A stretch of 17,639 bases of DNA. Origin: Nitrososphaerota archaeon. GTDB lineage: Archaea; Thermoproteota; Bathyarchaeia; Bathyarchaeales; Bathycorpusculaceae. Shown piece after piece: positions 1-7,931 of the stretch. How positions within the stretch are numbered: the stretch's first letter is position 1; the number at the start of each line of letters is the position of its first letter. Where the stretch lies: the NCBI GenBank assembly GCA_031282985.1, contig JAITCR010000172.1, forward strand, positions 1-17,639. Reading direction: 5' to 3'. The notes below the pieces were generated by a model. The model did not search any database. It saw nothing but the letters and a program-made list of their open reading frames with translations, and had not been told where the DNA came from. Position numbers and translations under genes: made by a program.

Positions 1-2
1 GT

Positions 3-352
3 TGGGAGGCTTATGCTGAACTTATTCCACCTGAGTTTTTAGTGCAGACTAAAGCGCAGACTTATGGTGTTGAGTGGAATAATTTTAGGCAACGCCATTG
101 GTTTGGTCGTTTTCGTAGAGAGACATGTATCGTTCGTGTTGTAAGCAAATGGTCGATCTCACCATGTCGCTATTTGCTCCAGCCTGTGTCAAAACTAATT
201 TTTACTAACCTCAATACGCTATACCCAGTGTGTGTTGTTTTATTATACACTGCATATTGTGGTTTAACGAGTTAGACTTTGACTTTTGACACAGTCTGGC
301 TCGCTTCAGAGTAAACGGAACACCCGGCATGATTGCGTCATTCTTAACTTAA
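3..352 (+). pseudogene. IS1-family transposase, C-terminal remnant (broken)
   Basis: C-terminal part of an IS1-type transposase; its 5' part lies outside the window. Reading from base 3 gives WEAYAELIPPEFLVQTKAQT, then VEWNNFRQRHWFGRFRRETC, the conserved end of IS1 transposases with the RQRHWFGRFRR core. Near 147-151 the frame must slip back one base; then SKMVDLTMSLFA follows, again family-typical. After LFA a 119-bp insertion (180-298) interrupts the gene. If it is removed with one GCTC copy, the reading continues as RFRVNGTPGMIASFLT and stops with TAA at 350-352, the expected IS1 tail. The frameshift and the insertion make it a dead copy. Family assignment is from recognised motifs, not a search. 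The 77-aa open frame that starts at 42 is only this fragment read through into the insertion. Confidence 0.8.
180..298. mobile_element. MITE-like element (119 bp) inside IS1 transposase remnant
   Basis: The ends are near-perfect terminal inverted repeats. CAGCCTGTGTCAAAA at 180-194 matches the reverse complement of the sequence at 284-298 (CAGACTGTGTCAAAA) at 14 of 15 positions. The element is flanked by a 4-bp direct repeat GCTC at 176-179 and 299-302. It is too short for a transposase and holds no credible gene. Excising it with one GCTC restores a continuous IS1 transposase C-terminus, which is independent support for these boundaries. It would be mobilised by a transposase encoded elsewhere; none in this window has matching ends. 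Confidence 0.75.
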
Positions 353-362
353 CTCTCTCTGA

Positions 363-378
363 TTTTTAAAGTTTAAAT
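363..378 (+). promoter_or_regulatory. Possible archaeal TATA box for the pur operon
   Basis: The A/T-only stretch TTTTTAAAGTTTAAAT lies about 75-85 bases before the likely purM start and after the transposase remnant ends. It is the best TATA-like sequence in the 97-base gap. Nothing here resembles a known purine operator. Weak evidence: composition and position only. Confidence 0.3.
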
Positions 379-449
379 TTTGTTGGCATTAAGCAAAATC
401 GTTATCTCTAACAAAGTTACACAACAATGTGTACTGGAGAAATAAATTG

Positions 450-1529
450 GTGCCAAAAAACTACAATTATGACGATGCAGGAGTAAATCGTAGACAGAGA
501 GTAGAATCAAAAAAACAACTTAGCATGCTACAAGAAACCTACAAACAAAGCCTTTTTGGTTCAGTTTTAAAACTGCCGTATGGAAATATTTTCCCCGCAG
601 GACAAAATATGTATCTTGATCTTGTCATTGAGGGTGTAGGTACAAAGGTTCTGATTGCGCAGTTAATTAAAAAATATGATACTATTGGTGTAGATGCAGT
701 TGCTATGGCAGTAAATGATGTTATACGTTCAGGAGCAAAACCCCTTGCAATTGCCGACAATATTCATGCCCAAGAAAGTAACCCAGAGTTAGTTAAAGAA
801 TGGTTAACTGGTGTTGCAAAAGGCGCGATCGAGTCAGATTGTCCAGTCACTGGCGGAGAAATTGGTGATGTAGCAGAAATAATAAACGGGCTAAGCCAAA
901 ATGCAGGTTTTGATATGATTGTAGCATCCGTTGGTACAGTAGACAAAAAAGGCATTGTCACTGGTGAAAACATTAATCCTGGTGATCCAATTATCGGGCT
1001 TGCTAGCAGCGGTTTGCACAGTAACGGCATTACACTTGCTCGCAAAATTCTTTTCAAACAATGGGGTGGAAAATTTGAACCAACTGACATCCCCGACGGT
1101 TTAAATCGTGAAATAGGTATAGAAGTGCTCGAACCAACAAAAATCTACGTTAAACCCCTTCTCAAACTGGCTTCTAAAGTAAAAATCAAGGCAGCTGTAC
1201 ATATTACAGGTGACGCATACACAAAATTTAACAACCTCACTTACGCTTCACCCGGTATTGGTTTTAAATTTGATCATTTCCATCCGCAACCAATTTTTGC
1301 TTTAATGCAAAAAACTGCTATTGAATTAGGGTACTTTATTTCAGATGAAGAAATGTTCAAAACTTTTAACATGGGTTGGGGTTTTGGTATCATAGTAGAT
1401 AAAGAAGACATTGATACAGCAATAGGTACTCTTTATCAAACTGGGGTTGAAACTGACGTTATTGGGGAAATCACAAATAAACAGACAGTTGAAGTTGTTC
1501 ATAATGGTAAACGGATGATTTTAACCTAA
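450..1529 (+). CDS. purM: Phosphoribosylformylglycinamidine cyclo-ligase (AIR synthase)
   Basis: Closes the imidazole ring: FGAM + ATP gives AIR, step 5 of purine synthesis, in the cytosol. Counting from the GTG at 450 (359 aa, close to the family's usual ~345), PurM landmarks appear in order: YDDAGV 7-12, GVGTKVLIA 62-70 (ATP-site segment), AVNDVI 87-92, TGGEIGD 134-140, SSGLHSNG 186-193, HITGDAY 251-257, then a MGWGFGIIV segment. Bacterial PurM usually has GGETAEMP and HITGGG at two of these, so this is a divergent, archaeal-looking form. Start choice: GGAG at 436-439 is 10 bases before GTG 450 and 7 before an in-frame TTG at 447. The frame is open up to a GTG at 429, but that start would precede the GGAG. 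First gene of purMSLQ. Confidence 0.9.
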   Translation: MPKNYNYDDAGVNRRQRVESKKQLSMLQETYKQSLFGSVLKLPYGNIFPAGQNMYLDLVIEGVGTKVLIAQLIKKYDTIGVDAVAMAVNDVIRSGAKPLAIADNIHAQESNPELVKEWLTGVAKGAIESDCPVTGGEIGDVAEIINGLSQNAGFDMIVASVGTVDKKGIVTGENINPGDPIIGLASSGLHSNGITLARKILFKQWGGKFEPTDIPDGLNREIGIEVLEPTKIYVKPLLKLASKVKIKAAVHITGDAYTKFNNLTYASPGIGFKFDHFHPQPIFALMQKTAIELGYFISDEEMFKTFNMGWGFGIIVDKEDIDTAIGTLYQTGVETDVIGEITNKQTVEVVHNGKRMILT

Positions 1530-1586
1530 ATATTTGCTTTTATTTTGATGAAAGTGTTTAAATCTTTTATATTCTCAATTAAACTC

Positions 1587-1835
1587 ATGAGATACGTTGC
1601 TAAAATAGAAGTAAGTCTAAAGTCTGGGCACGGTAATCCTGAAGGTGAAACCGCTGCTCACTTGTTAAAAGAACTTGGTTATCAAGTTGAAAAAGTGGAT
1701 GTAAGCAAAGCATATACTGTCACACTTAATGCCTGTTCATCAGCTGAAGCAAAGGTAACAGCTGAAGAAATGAGTAAACGTCTACTTGCAAATCCAACCA
1801 AAGACAATTACACCATAAACGTCGTGGAACAATAA
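1587..1835 (+). CDS. purS: Phosphoribosylformylglycinamidine synthase, PurS subunit
   Basis: Small structural subunit of the three-part FGAM synthase; PurS dimers hold the PurL synthetase and PurQ glutaminase together for ammonia channelling. The 82-aa product starting MRYVAKIEVSLKSGHGNPEG matches the family's length of about 80 aa. It shows the typical order: a beta strand, the GNPEGET segment, a helix (AAHLLKELGY), then a second strand. The frame is open back to TTG 1545 and ATG 1548, but that adds a 14-residue hydrophobic extension not seen in PurS, so ATG 1587 is preferred; no clear ribosome site supports either. Its TAA shares one base with the purL ATG (TAATG), so translation is probably coupled. 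Confidence 0.88.
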   Translation: MRYVAKIEVSLKSGHGNPEGETAAHLLKELGYQVEKVDVSKAYTVTLNACSSAEAKVTAEEMSKRLLANPTKDNYTINVVEQ

Positions 1836-4213
1836 TGACTTCTGCTCTCTATATACGAAGTGTTATGGCAAATAATGTTCTTGAAGTAGCATTAGCCAAA
1901 GCTACAGACACTGAACTTGTTGAGATTAACAGCAAACTTGCTTTGGGTCTAAGTTTTGACGAAATGAAAGTTGTGCAAACCTACTTTAAAAACGAAAACC
2001 GTAACCCTTCAGATGTAGAGCTTCAAATAATTAGCCAAACTTGGTCTGAGCATTGTTGTCACAAAACTTTCAGAGGCAAAATTTTCTTTGATGGAAAAGA
2101 AATAAACAGCCTGTTTAAAACTTACATTGCCAAAGTAACTAAAGAACTTAATGCTCCTTGGTGTTTTAGCGTTTTTGAAGACAACGCAGGTATCGTCAAA
2201 TTTGACAAAGGCTATGGCATAGCCGCAAAAGTTGAAACTCATAATCACCCATCTGCTGTGGAACCATTCGGTGGCGCAGCAACCGGCGTTGGTGGAGTAA
2301 TTCGAGATATTCTTGGTGTATGGGCTGATCCAATTGCATGTACTGATGTTTTGGGCTTTGGTCCCTTAGATTTCGATTACAACAAACTTCCGGCAGGAAT
2401 TAAACATTCTAAATACGTCTACAGAGGCGTCACAGCAGGCATCAGTGCGTATGGCAATAATATGGGTATTCCAATAGTTAATGGTGCAATTTATTTTGAC
2501 GAATCTTACACTGGTAATGTCACAGTTTTCTGTGGGTGTGTAGGTCTTTTGCCTCTTAATAAATACGTTAAGAATGCTCAAGCCGGTGACTGCATTGTTA
2601 TGGCAGGTGGAAAAACAGGTCGAGATGGTATACACGGTGTCACTTTTGCCTCTGCTGAGTTGACCGAAAAATCTGAAGAAGTCAACCGTCCAGCCGTACA
2701 AATAGCTGACCCTATCGAAGAAGAAAAACTTAAACGTGCCATTATAATTATTCGCGACCGCCAATTAGCTTCTGCAACAACTGACCTTGGTGGCGGTGGT
2801 TTATCTTCTGGCGTAGGTGAAACAGCTGAACGGTATGGTTGTGGTGTAACGGTTGAGCTTTCAAAGGTTCCTTTAAAATATCAAGGGCTTGCTCCATGGG
2901 AAATTTATATTTCAGAATCGCAAGAACGCCAATTGTTTGCTGTTCCACCTGAAAACTTGGATGCAGTGTTGGCAATTTTTGAACAAGAAGAAGTAGAAAC
3001 AGCTATAATTGGACAATTAACCAAGGAACGCCGACTAAAACTTATATACAAAAACATTCCCGTTGCAGACTTGGACATGGCCTTCTTATTTAACACTTAC
3101 ACCACCATAAAAACAGCCACCTTTAAACCTGCTGCATTTGTTGAGCCCGATTTTGTAGAACCAACAAACCTCACTCAAATTTTGTTACAACTGCTTGGAG
3201 CACCAAATATTGCAAGTAAAGAAAGCGTGGTTCGAACTTATGATCACGAAGTTAAAGGTAACACCGTACTCAAGCCTTTCCAAGGTAAATATGCTGGTCC
3301 TAATGATGCTGCAGTTTTAAAACCCCTTGAAAACTCGTGGAAAGGGCTTGCGATTTCCTGTGGTATGAATCCAAATTACGGCAAAATTGACTCCTATTGG
3401 ATGGCCGCTTCAGCAATTGATGAGGCCATAAGAAACAATTTAGCTGTGGGTGGACGTAGAATCGCGTTACTTGATAATTTTACTTGGGGTAACCCAGAAA
3501 AAGCTGAACGCCTCGGTTCTTTGGTACGGGCATGCCAAGCCTGTTATGACATAGCAAAAGCGTATCGAACACCTTTTATCTCAGGTAAAGATAGCTTCTA
3601 CAACGAATCCCCAACAGGTCCCGTAACACCAACGTTACTGATTACAGCAATAGGTGTTGTTCCAGATTTGCGTTCAACAGTTTCAATGGAACTTAAAACA
3701 CCTGGAAATCTGCTTTACATTCTCGGCAACACTTACTCCGAAATGGGTGGATCAGAATACTATAAACTTAAAGGATACATTGGTTCAAGCGTACCCAAAC
3801 TACAAACCTCCAAAGCACGCAAAAATTACTACAACTTCACTAAAGCTCTTGACCAAGGTATGGTAAAATCTTGTCATGACCTCTCCGAAGGCGGCTTGGC
3901 AGTTACAGCAGCTGAAATGGCCCTTGCAAGCAACATCGGCATGACCCTTGACCTCAAAGCAGTCCCCAACAAGGCAATCACACGAAATGATTTTATACTG
4001 TTCTCTGAATCAAACAGCCGTTTTTTAATTGAAGTATCACAAAAAGACCGCTATGACTTTGAAGCGTTAATGAAAAACAGTTGTGCCATGATTGGAGAAG
4101 TAATAGACACCAAAAAACTGCAAATTCACGGCCTAAACAACACCTTGATAGTTGACGCTGAACTTTCAGAATTACGTGCAGCATGGAAAAAAACTTTAAG
4201 CATGGAGGCCTAA
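1835..4213 (+). CDS. purL: Phosphoribosylformylglycinamidine synthase, PurL subunit
   Basis: Synthetase subunit: FGAR + ATP + ammonia from PurQ gives FGAM. At 792 aa it is the small archaeal/Gram-positive type without fused PurS or PurQ domains. Visible motifs: TWSEHCCHKT 69-78 with the family's catalytic His at 73; KVETHNHPS 132-140; a glycine-rich GGAATGVGGVIRDILG segment; GGKTGRDGIHG; then the second repeat half with GGRRIALLDNFTWGNP, SGKDSFYNE and SCHDLSEGGLAV. These are the paired PurM-like halves expected of PurL. The ATG overlaps the purS stop; an alternative ATG lies ten codons on, at 1865. The 3' end overlaps purQ by 31 bases. Long opposite-strand open frames here are shadows. Confidence 0.95.
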   Translation: MTSALYIRSVMANNVLEVALAKATDTELVEINSKLALGLSFDEMKVVQTYFKNENRNPSDVELQIISQTWSEHCCHKTFRGKIFFDGKEINSLFKTYIAKVTKELNAPWCFSVFEDNAGIVKFDKGYGIAAKVETHNHPSAVEPFGGAATGVGGVIRDILGVWADPIACTDVLGFGPLDFDYNKLPAGIKHSKYVYRGVTAGISAYGNNMGIPIVNGAIYFDESYTGNVTVFCGCVGLLPLNKYVKNAQAGDCIVMAGGKTGRDGIHGVTFASAELTEKSEEVNRPAVQIADPIEEEKLKRAIIIIRDRQLASATTDLGGGGLSSGVGETAERYGCGVTVELSKVPLKYQGLAPWEIYISESQERQLFAVPPENLDAVLAIFEQEEVETAIIGQLTKERRLKLIYKNIPVADLDMAFLFNTYTTIKTATFKPAAFVEPDFVEPTNLTQILLQLLGAPNIASKESVVRTYDHEVKGNTVLKPFQGKYAGPNDAAVLKPLENSWKGLAISCGMNPNYGKIDSYWMAASAIDEAIRNNLAVGGRRIALLDNFTWGNPEKAERLGSLVRACQACYDIAKAYRTPFISGKDSFYNESPTGPVTPTLLITAIGVVPDLRSTVSMELKTPGNLLYILGNTYSEMGGSEYYKLKGYIGSSVPKLQTSKARKNYYNFTKALDQGMVKSCHDLSEGGLAVTAAEMALASNIGMTLDLKAVPNKAITRNDFILFSESNSRFLIEVSQKDRYDFEALMKNSCAMIGEVIDTKKLQIHGLNNTLIVDAELSELRAAWKKTLSMEA

Positions 4214-5034
4214 AAACGAAAACTGAAGACATAAAAATTTGTGTTTTGCGTGTAGGCGGAACTAACTGTGACGCCGAAACAGCAAGGGCTTTTCAAGAAC
4301 TTGGAGCACAAACGGAAATCAAACACATAAATGAGCTGATAAAACATGGCAATTTACTAGATTATAACATGCTTGTTCTCCCAGGTGGTTTCTCATTTGG
4401 TGATTATGTACGTTCCGGTGTAATCTTTGCACGTTCACTAAACGCAAAACTGGGTAAACAGATGAGCCAATTCATAGATGAAAGCCGTCCAATTCTTGGT
4501 ATCTGTAATGGCTTCCAAATCCTGGTTGAATATGGACTACTGCCAGGATTTGAAGGTGCTGACCAATACTCACAAGCAACCCTGACAACAAATATCCCTC
4601 AGGGGTTCAAGTGTAAATGGGTCTACCTAAAAAACGAAAACAAAGGGAACTGCCTCTTTACAAACAAAATTTCCCAAAATAAGATTCTTAAAATTCCAAT
4701 AGCCCACGGCGAGGGGCGTTTCCTATTTTCGGTTGAAAAAGAAAAACAGCTGCTGGAAAAACTAGTTGACAATGATATGCTTGTTTTCCGTTACTGTAAC
4801 GAGGATGGTATATTAGCAAATGGCGTCTACCCAGCTAACCCCAATGGTGCATATCATGATATCGCAGGTATATGCAACAAAGACGGCACGATCTTTGGAT
4901 TAATGCCCCACCCAGAACGCGCAATGTATTGGTGGCAAGAACCAGATTGGACAAATAAAACACACATAACCTCATACGGCGACGGTAAGCTTATCTTCGA
5001 AAACATCATTAGCAACATAAGTAAGAAACAATAA
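4183..5034 (+). CDS. purQ: Phosphoribosylformylglycinamidine synthase, PurQ glutaminase subunit
   Basis: Class I glutamine amidotransferase that supplies ammonia to PurL. Seen: GGTNCD 25-30, GGFSFGDYVRSGVIFA 68-83, the nucleophile Cys108 in LGICNGFQ, HGEGR 175-179, and the His243/Glu245 pair in MPHPERA, so the Cys-His-Glu triad is complete. At 283 aa it is longer than many PurQ proteins. About 17 residues precede the usual start (IKICVLRVGGTNCD). ATG 4183 is the only ATG in frame before the core and lies inside purL, overlapping it by 31 bases. GGAGG at 4203-4207 lies in the overlap, about where a ribosome site for a shorter PurQ would be, yet no ATG, GTG or TTG follows it at good spacing. 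Last gene of the operon. Confidence 0.93.
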   Translation: MEKNFKHGGLKTKTEDIKICVLRVGGTNCDAETARAFQELGAQTEIKHINELIKHGNLLDYNMLVLPGGFSFGDYVRSGVIFARSLNAKLGKQMSQFIDESRPILGICNGFQILVEYGLLPGFEGADQYSQATLTTNIPQGFKCKWVYLKNENKGNCLFTNKISQNKILKIPIAHGEGRFLFSVEKEKQLLEKLVDNDMLVFRYCNEDGILANGVYPANPNGAYHDIAGICNKDGTIFGLMPHPERAMYWWQEPDWTNKTHITSYGDGKLIFENIISNISKKQ

Positions 5035-5035
5035 C

Positions 5036-5058
5036 GTGCCTTTTTAAAATAGGCGTTA
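5036..5058 (+). terminator. Possible terminator after purQ
   Basis: Immediately after the purQ stop, GCC and a run of five T are followed by a short complementary GGC, giving a small hairpin (GCCT/AGGC) with a T-rich loop. Archaeal termination mostly needs only T-runs, so the site is plausible but weak. Confidence 0.3.
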
Positions 5059-5064
5059 TTTCTA

Positions 5065-5208
5065 TAGGTAGCCTCCGGAAACCTCTTAACTATCAAGGGT
5101 ATAATGTGTAGTAAAGGTGTAGTAGGGAAGTTTGTATGGGGCAGCTGTTGTATTTATTTTGTTTTTATTGGTTTGAAGCGTAAAACGTGAGTTTTCGGAG
5201 GTTGCCTA
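5065..5208. repeat. Imperfect inverted-repeat pair, possible TA-flanked MITE
   Basis: TAGGTAGCCTCCGGAAAC at 5065-5082 matches the reverse complement of 5191-5208 at 15 of 18 positions. The outermost bases are TA on both sides, so a 140-bp element (5067-5206) with a TA target duplication is possible, as for Tc/mariner or IS630-type elements. It lies between two operons and interrupts no gene, so unlike the other three inverted-repeat elements there is no host frame to prove insertion. It could instead be a decayed IS end or a chance fold. Confidence 0.4.
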
Positions 5209-5335
5209 AATTAACGCCAAATTTTGGGATTGAGAAAAGTTTATGGTGTACCTGCTTAGGTATCGTTGTTAAGCATGGTAATAATTATTTTAGGTGTATT
5301 TGGTTACTGGGTTTTTTCACGACAAAAACATTAAG

Positions 5336-5343
5336 CTTTAAAT
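5336..5343 (+). promoter_or_regulatory. TATA-like box before dph6/cob operon
   Basis: CTTTAAAT lies 41 bases before the ATG at 5385 in an A/T-rich stretch, a fitting distance for an archaeal TATA box and short leader. A strong ribosome site GGGAGAGAG (5370-5378) follows, just ahead of the start codon. Inference from position and composition. Confidence 0.4.
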
Positions 5344-5384
5344 CAATTAATCAACGTTTAACAGATTATGGGAGAGAGTAAGAC

Positions 5385-6056
5385 ATGAAAATTGCAGCCT
5401 CATGGAGTGGTGGTAAAGATAGTGCTTTTGCTTTGTATTTAGCAAAGCAGCAAGGTCATGAAATTGTCAACATTTTAACTATGATGATGAGTGAAGAAAA
5501 ATCAGTTTTTCATATGATACGTTCTGCTATTTTGGATGCTCAAGCAGATGCAATGGGTATTTCTTTGATTAAAAAGCAGGTTAATAATGAAACATATGAA
5601 TGTGATTTCAAAGCTGTTCTTGCTGAACTAAAGGCTAAGGGCGTTGAGGGTTTAGTTACAGGTGATATTTATGAGGTTGCTGGTCATGAAGAGGGTTGGT
5701 TGAATCGTGTCTGTTGTGAAATGGGTTTAAAGTCCATTAAACCATTGTGGATGGGCGATACAAAACAAGTTTTTCTAGATTACATAAATGCAGGCTTCAA
5801 AGCAACTGTTGTTCGTACTAATCTTAACAAGCTTGGGGTGGAATGGCTTGGGCGTGTGCTTAATCAACAGTTTTATGATGAAATTCTTGAATTGGATAAT
5901 ATTGATCCATGTGGTGAAGGCGGAGAATATCACACTGTTGTAACCGATGGACCCTACTTCAAGAAAAAGATTGAAATTATAGAAACTCAGAAACATAAAC
6001 TTGACAGCAACTTTGGTTATTTAGAAATCAAAGACTTTGCAGTTAGATACAAGTGA
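5385..6056 (+). CDS. dph6: Dph6-family ATP-pyrophosphatase (diphthine-ammonia ligase)
   Basis: Family function: the last step of diphthamide formation on elongation factor 2, amidating diphthine with ammonia and ATP. The 223-aa product has the PP-loop SGGKDS at 8-13, then TGDIYE, the RVCCEMGL and KPLWMGDT segments, and near the C-terminus GEGGEYHTVVTDGP, the signature of the MJ0570/Dph6 domain. Length fits the single-domain archaeal form; the fungal protein carries extra domains. ATG 5385 has a strong upstream GGAGAG. The stop is 12 bases before cobT, with the cobalamin genes downstream in the same orientation. So co-transcription with B12 genes is likely, and a B12-linked role for this paralogue cannot be excluded. 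Family sure, exact substrate less so. Confidence 0.8.
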   Translation: MKIAASWSGGKDSAFALYLAKQQGHEIVNILTMMMSEEKSVFHMIRSAILDAQADAMGISLIKKQVNNETYECDFKAVLAELKAKGVEGLVTGDIYEVAGHEEGWLNRVCCEMGLKSIKPLWMGDTKQVFLDYINAGFKATVVRTNLNKLGVEWLGRVLNQQFYDEILELDNIDPCGEGGEYHTVVTDGPYFKKKIEIIETQKHKLDSNFGYLEIKDFAVRYK

Positions 6057-6068
6057 AGGGTTCAATTC

Positions 6069-7169
6069 ATGAAAACAAATTTTGATATTATACTTGCTTA
6101 CAATAAATTAAAAGCAGAAACCTTCTTAACAGAAATTGAAGGTAAAGACCCTCTTTTTGTCGCAACCATTGCAACTACAGAGACAGGCAAAATTTCGGGG
6201 TTATCCGCTGCGGGGCAAAATCCTGATTTCACTGATTTCACACCACCTGCAGATGCTGAACTGCTTCTTTTAGGCAAATGTAAGTCCATCCAAGGTGTTC
6301 CTATCACGCCAGATGGTATACCAACGCCTGGATTAATAACCATGTCAGCGTTAAAGCTTGCAGACATTCCCGTAGTAATCGCCAATGCAGGCTGTAAAGT
6401 TAAGCCTCAGGTTCCATTCATCGATTTAGGTGGTAACTCGGGGCGTGATATCCGTACTGGTAACTCTGTTGATAATGTTGAAGAAGTTATTGAACGTGCA
6501 AAAGTTGCTGGCGAACAATTTGCTAAAACTTCCGATTATCTTGTTATAGGTGAAAGTATTCCAGGCGGAACTACCACTGCGCTTGGTTTGCTTTCCGCTT
6601 TAGGTGTAAATGCAGCAGGAAAGGTAAGTAGTACTCTGCCTTTAAATCCTCATAACTTGAAAGCTGATGTTGTTCAAGCAGGTCTGCGAGCTGCAGGCGA
6701 AAAATTTGGCAGTCTGAACAACAATCCAGTAAAAGCGGTTAGCTGTGTTGGTGATCCAATGATGCCTGCCTTAGCTGGACTAGTTATTGGTGCAGCAAAT
6801 CATGTGCCTGTTTTGATGGCTGGCGGAACTCAAATGACTGCCGTTTTAGCCCTAATTAACGCTTTAAATCCCGAGGCTCTCTGCAATGTTGCAGTCGGTA
6901 CAACACGCTGGGTGATTAATGATGCGACATCAGACATCAGCGGTATAGTAAGCCAATTCTGTGACGTTCCAATCTTAGCAGCTGACTTAAATTTTGGTGA
7001 ATCCAAGTTTCCTGGACTTCAAATATATGAAACTGGACTTGTTAAGGAAGGTGTCGGAGCTGGTGGAGCTTCGATTGCGGCGATGGCAAAGATGGGTGGT
7101 GCGGTGAATAAGGGTTTACTTCTTAAGGCAATTGAACGTAATTATTCAGTATTAATGTCGATGAAGTGA
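6069..7169 (+). CDS. cobT: CobT-like nicotinate-nucleotide phosphoribosyltransferase, archaeal type
   Basis: Activates the lower-ligand base: moves phosphoribose from nicotinate mononucleotide to a benzimidazole-like base, giving the alpha-riboside phosphate for CobS. The 366-aa protein follows the archaeal CobT pattern: GLSAAGQNPDFTDFTPPADAE at the N-terminus, LGGNSGRDIRTG 120-131, GESIPGGTTTALGLL 161-175, GDPMMPALAG, MAGGTQM and LVKEGVGAGG. The family's catalytic Glu corresponds to Glu327 in that last segment. A purine-rich GAAGGG sits 8 bases before ATG 6069. It lies between dph6 and cobS in a run of closely packed genes. The base it uses in this organism cannot be told from sequence. Confidence 0.88.
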   Translation: MKTNFDIILAYNKLKAETFLTEIEGKDPLFVATIATTETGKISGLSAAGQNPDFTDFTPPADAELLLLGKCKSIQGVPITPDGIPTPGLITMSALKLADIPVVIANAGCKVKPQVPFIDLGGNSGRDIRTGNSVDNVEEVIERAKVAGEQFAKTSDYLVIGESIPGGTTTALGLLSALGVNAAGKVSSTLPLNPHNLKADVVQAGLRAAGEKFGSLNNNPVKAVSCVGDPMMPALAGLVIGAANHVPVLMAGGTQMTAVLALINALNPEALCNVAVGTTRWVINDATSDISGIVSQFCDVPILAADLNFGESKFPGLQIYETGLVKEGVGAGGASIAAMAKMGGAVNKGLLLKAIERNYSVLMSMK

Positions 7170-7175
7170 CCCTGT

Positions 7176-7931
7176 TTGGTAGTTAAAGAATTTAAAAATC
7201 TTCTTTCTTTTCTTACGGTGTTGCCAATTAAAATGGACAATAACCTGCTATCTGACTGTGCACGGTACATGTTTGTTTTTCCCTTGATTGGCGCTTTCAT
7301 TGGTTTAATAGCTGGTGCTTTTGGTTGGGTATTTTCCGTGTTTTTGCCCAGTGTCGTTGTTGGTGGCTTAGTAACTGCAGTGTTGTTATGGCTTACAGGT
7401 CTTCATCATACTGATGGTTTACTCGATTTTGGTGATGGCGTCATGGTTCATGGTACTCCAGAACGCAAAATTGAAGTTATGCATGATCAACTCACAGGTG
7501 CAGGCGGGTTATCCCTTGGTATCTTAACAATACTAATTACTGCATTAGCAATTGGACAAATTAATTCCAGTATTATCCTTCCAGCAGTAATTGTTATTGA
7601 AGTTTCAGCAAAATTTTCTATGGTAGTTATGGCTAGATCTGGAAAAGCAGTACATCAAGGAATGAACACTTCTTTCCTCTCATTTATGCATGGGTCACAT
7701 GGCACTGCTCGTCTGTTAATTGGGTTACTAATTTCGTTAGCAATTGCTTTACCTCTTTTATGTTGGGCAGGAGCAGTAGTTATCCTTGCAGGTATCCTAA
7801 CAAGTCTGGTAATGACATTTATTGCACATAGAAACTTTAACGGTGTAACAGGCGATGTTTTTGGTGCCACAAATGACTTAGCACGGCTAGTTTCTTTAAT
7901 TGCCTTATTGGCGGTGGTTTCATGGATATAA
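7176..7931 (+). CDS. cobS: Adenosylcobinamide-GDP ribazoletransferase (cobalamin synthase)
   Basis: Integral membrane enzyme joining adenosylcobinamide-GDP to alpha-ribazole (phosphate), the step that closes the nucleotide loop. The 251-aa protein starts VVKEFKNLLSFLTVLPI, the usual CobS amphipathic entry. It then has several hydrophobic spans and the hallmark LHHTDGLLDFGDGV with acidic metal-binding residues, followed by HGTPERKIEVMHDQLTGAGG. A C-terminal NGVTGDVFGATND segment is also typical. The start is TTG 7176, six bases after the cobT stop; no ATG or GTG precedes the conserved N-terminus in frame, and the ribosome site is weak. Its last 10 bases overlap cobY, so the two are probably translated together. 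Confidence 0.92.
   Translation: MVVKEFKNLLSFLTVLPIKMDNNLLSDCARYMFVFPLIGAFIGLIAGAFGWVFSVFLPSVVVGGLVTAVLLWLTGLHHTDGLLDFGDGVMVHGTPERKIEVMHDQLTGAGGLSLGILTILITALAIGQINSSIILPAVIVIEVSAKFSMVVMARSGKAVHQGMNTSFLSFMHGSHGTARLLIGLLISLAIALPLLCWAGAVVILAGILTSLVMTFIAHRNFNGVTGDVFGATNDLARLVSLIALLAVVSWI

Larger units (their letters stand above)
5035..5384. other. Intergenic region purQ-dph6
   Basis: 350 bases without a convincing gene. It holds a weak terminator, the inverted-repeat pair at 5065-5208 and a likely promoter near 5336. A 64-codon open frame at 5187-5381 starts inside the right inverted repeat, is rich in Cys, Trp and Phe and looks like no family I know; I treat it as spurious. Confidence 0.6.

Noticed and set aside
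2366..2764. 132-codon open frame on the minus strand inside purL, with similar ones at 764-1090, 2009-2248 and 6098-6385
   Set aside because: Each lies wholly opposite a strongly conserved gene, has odd composition and no recognisable motif; they are shadows of codon bias.
5187..5381. 64-codon open frame before dph6
   Set aside because: It begins in an inverted repeat, crosses the likely promoter and ribosome site of dph6, and shows no family features.
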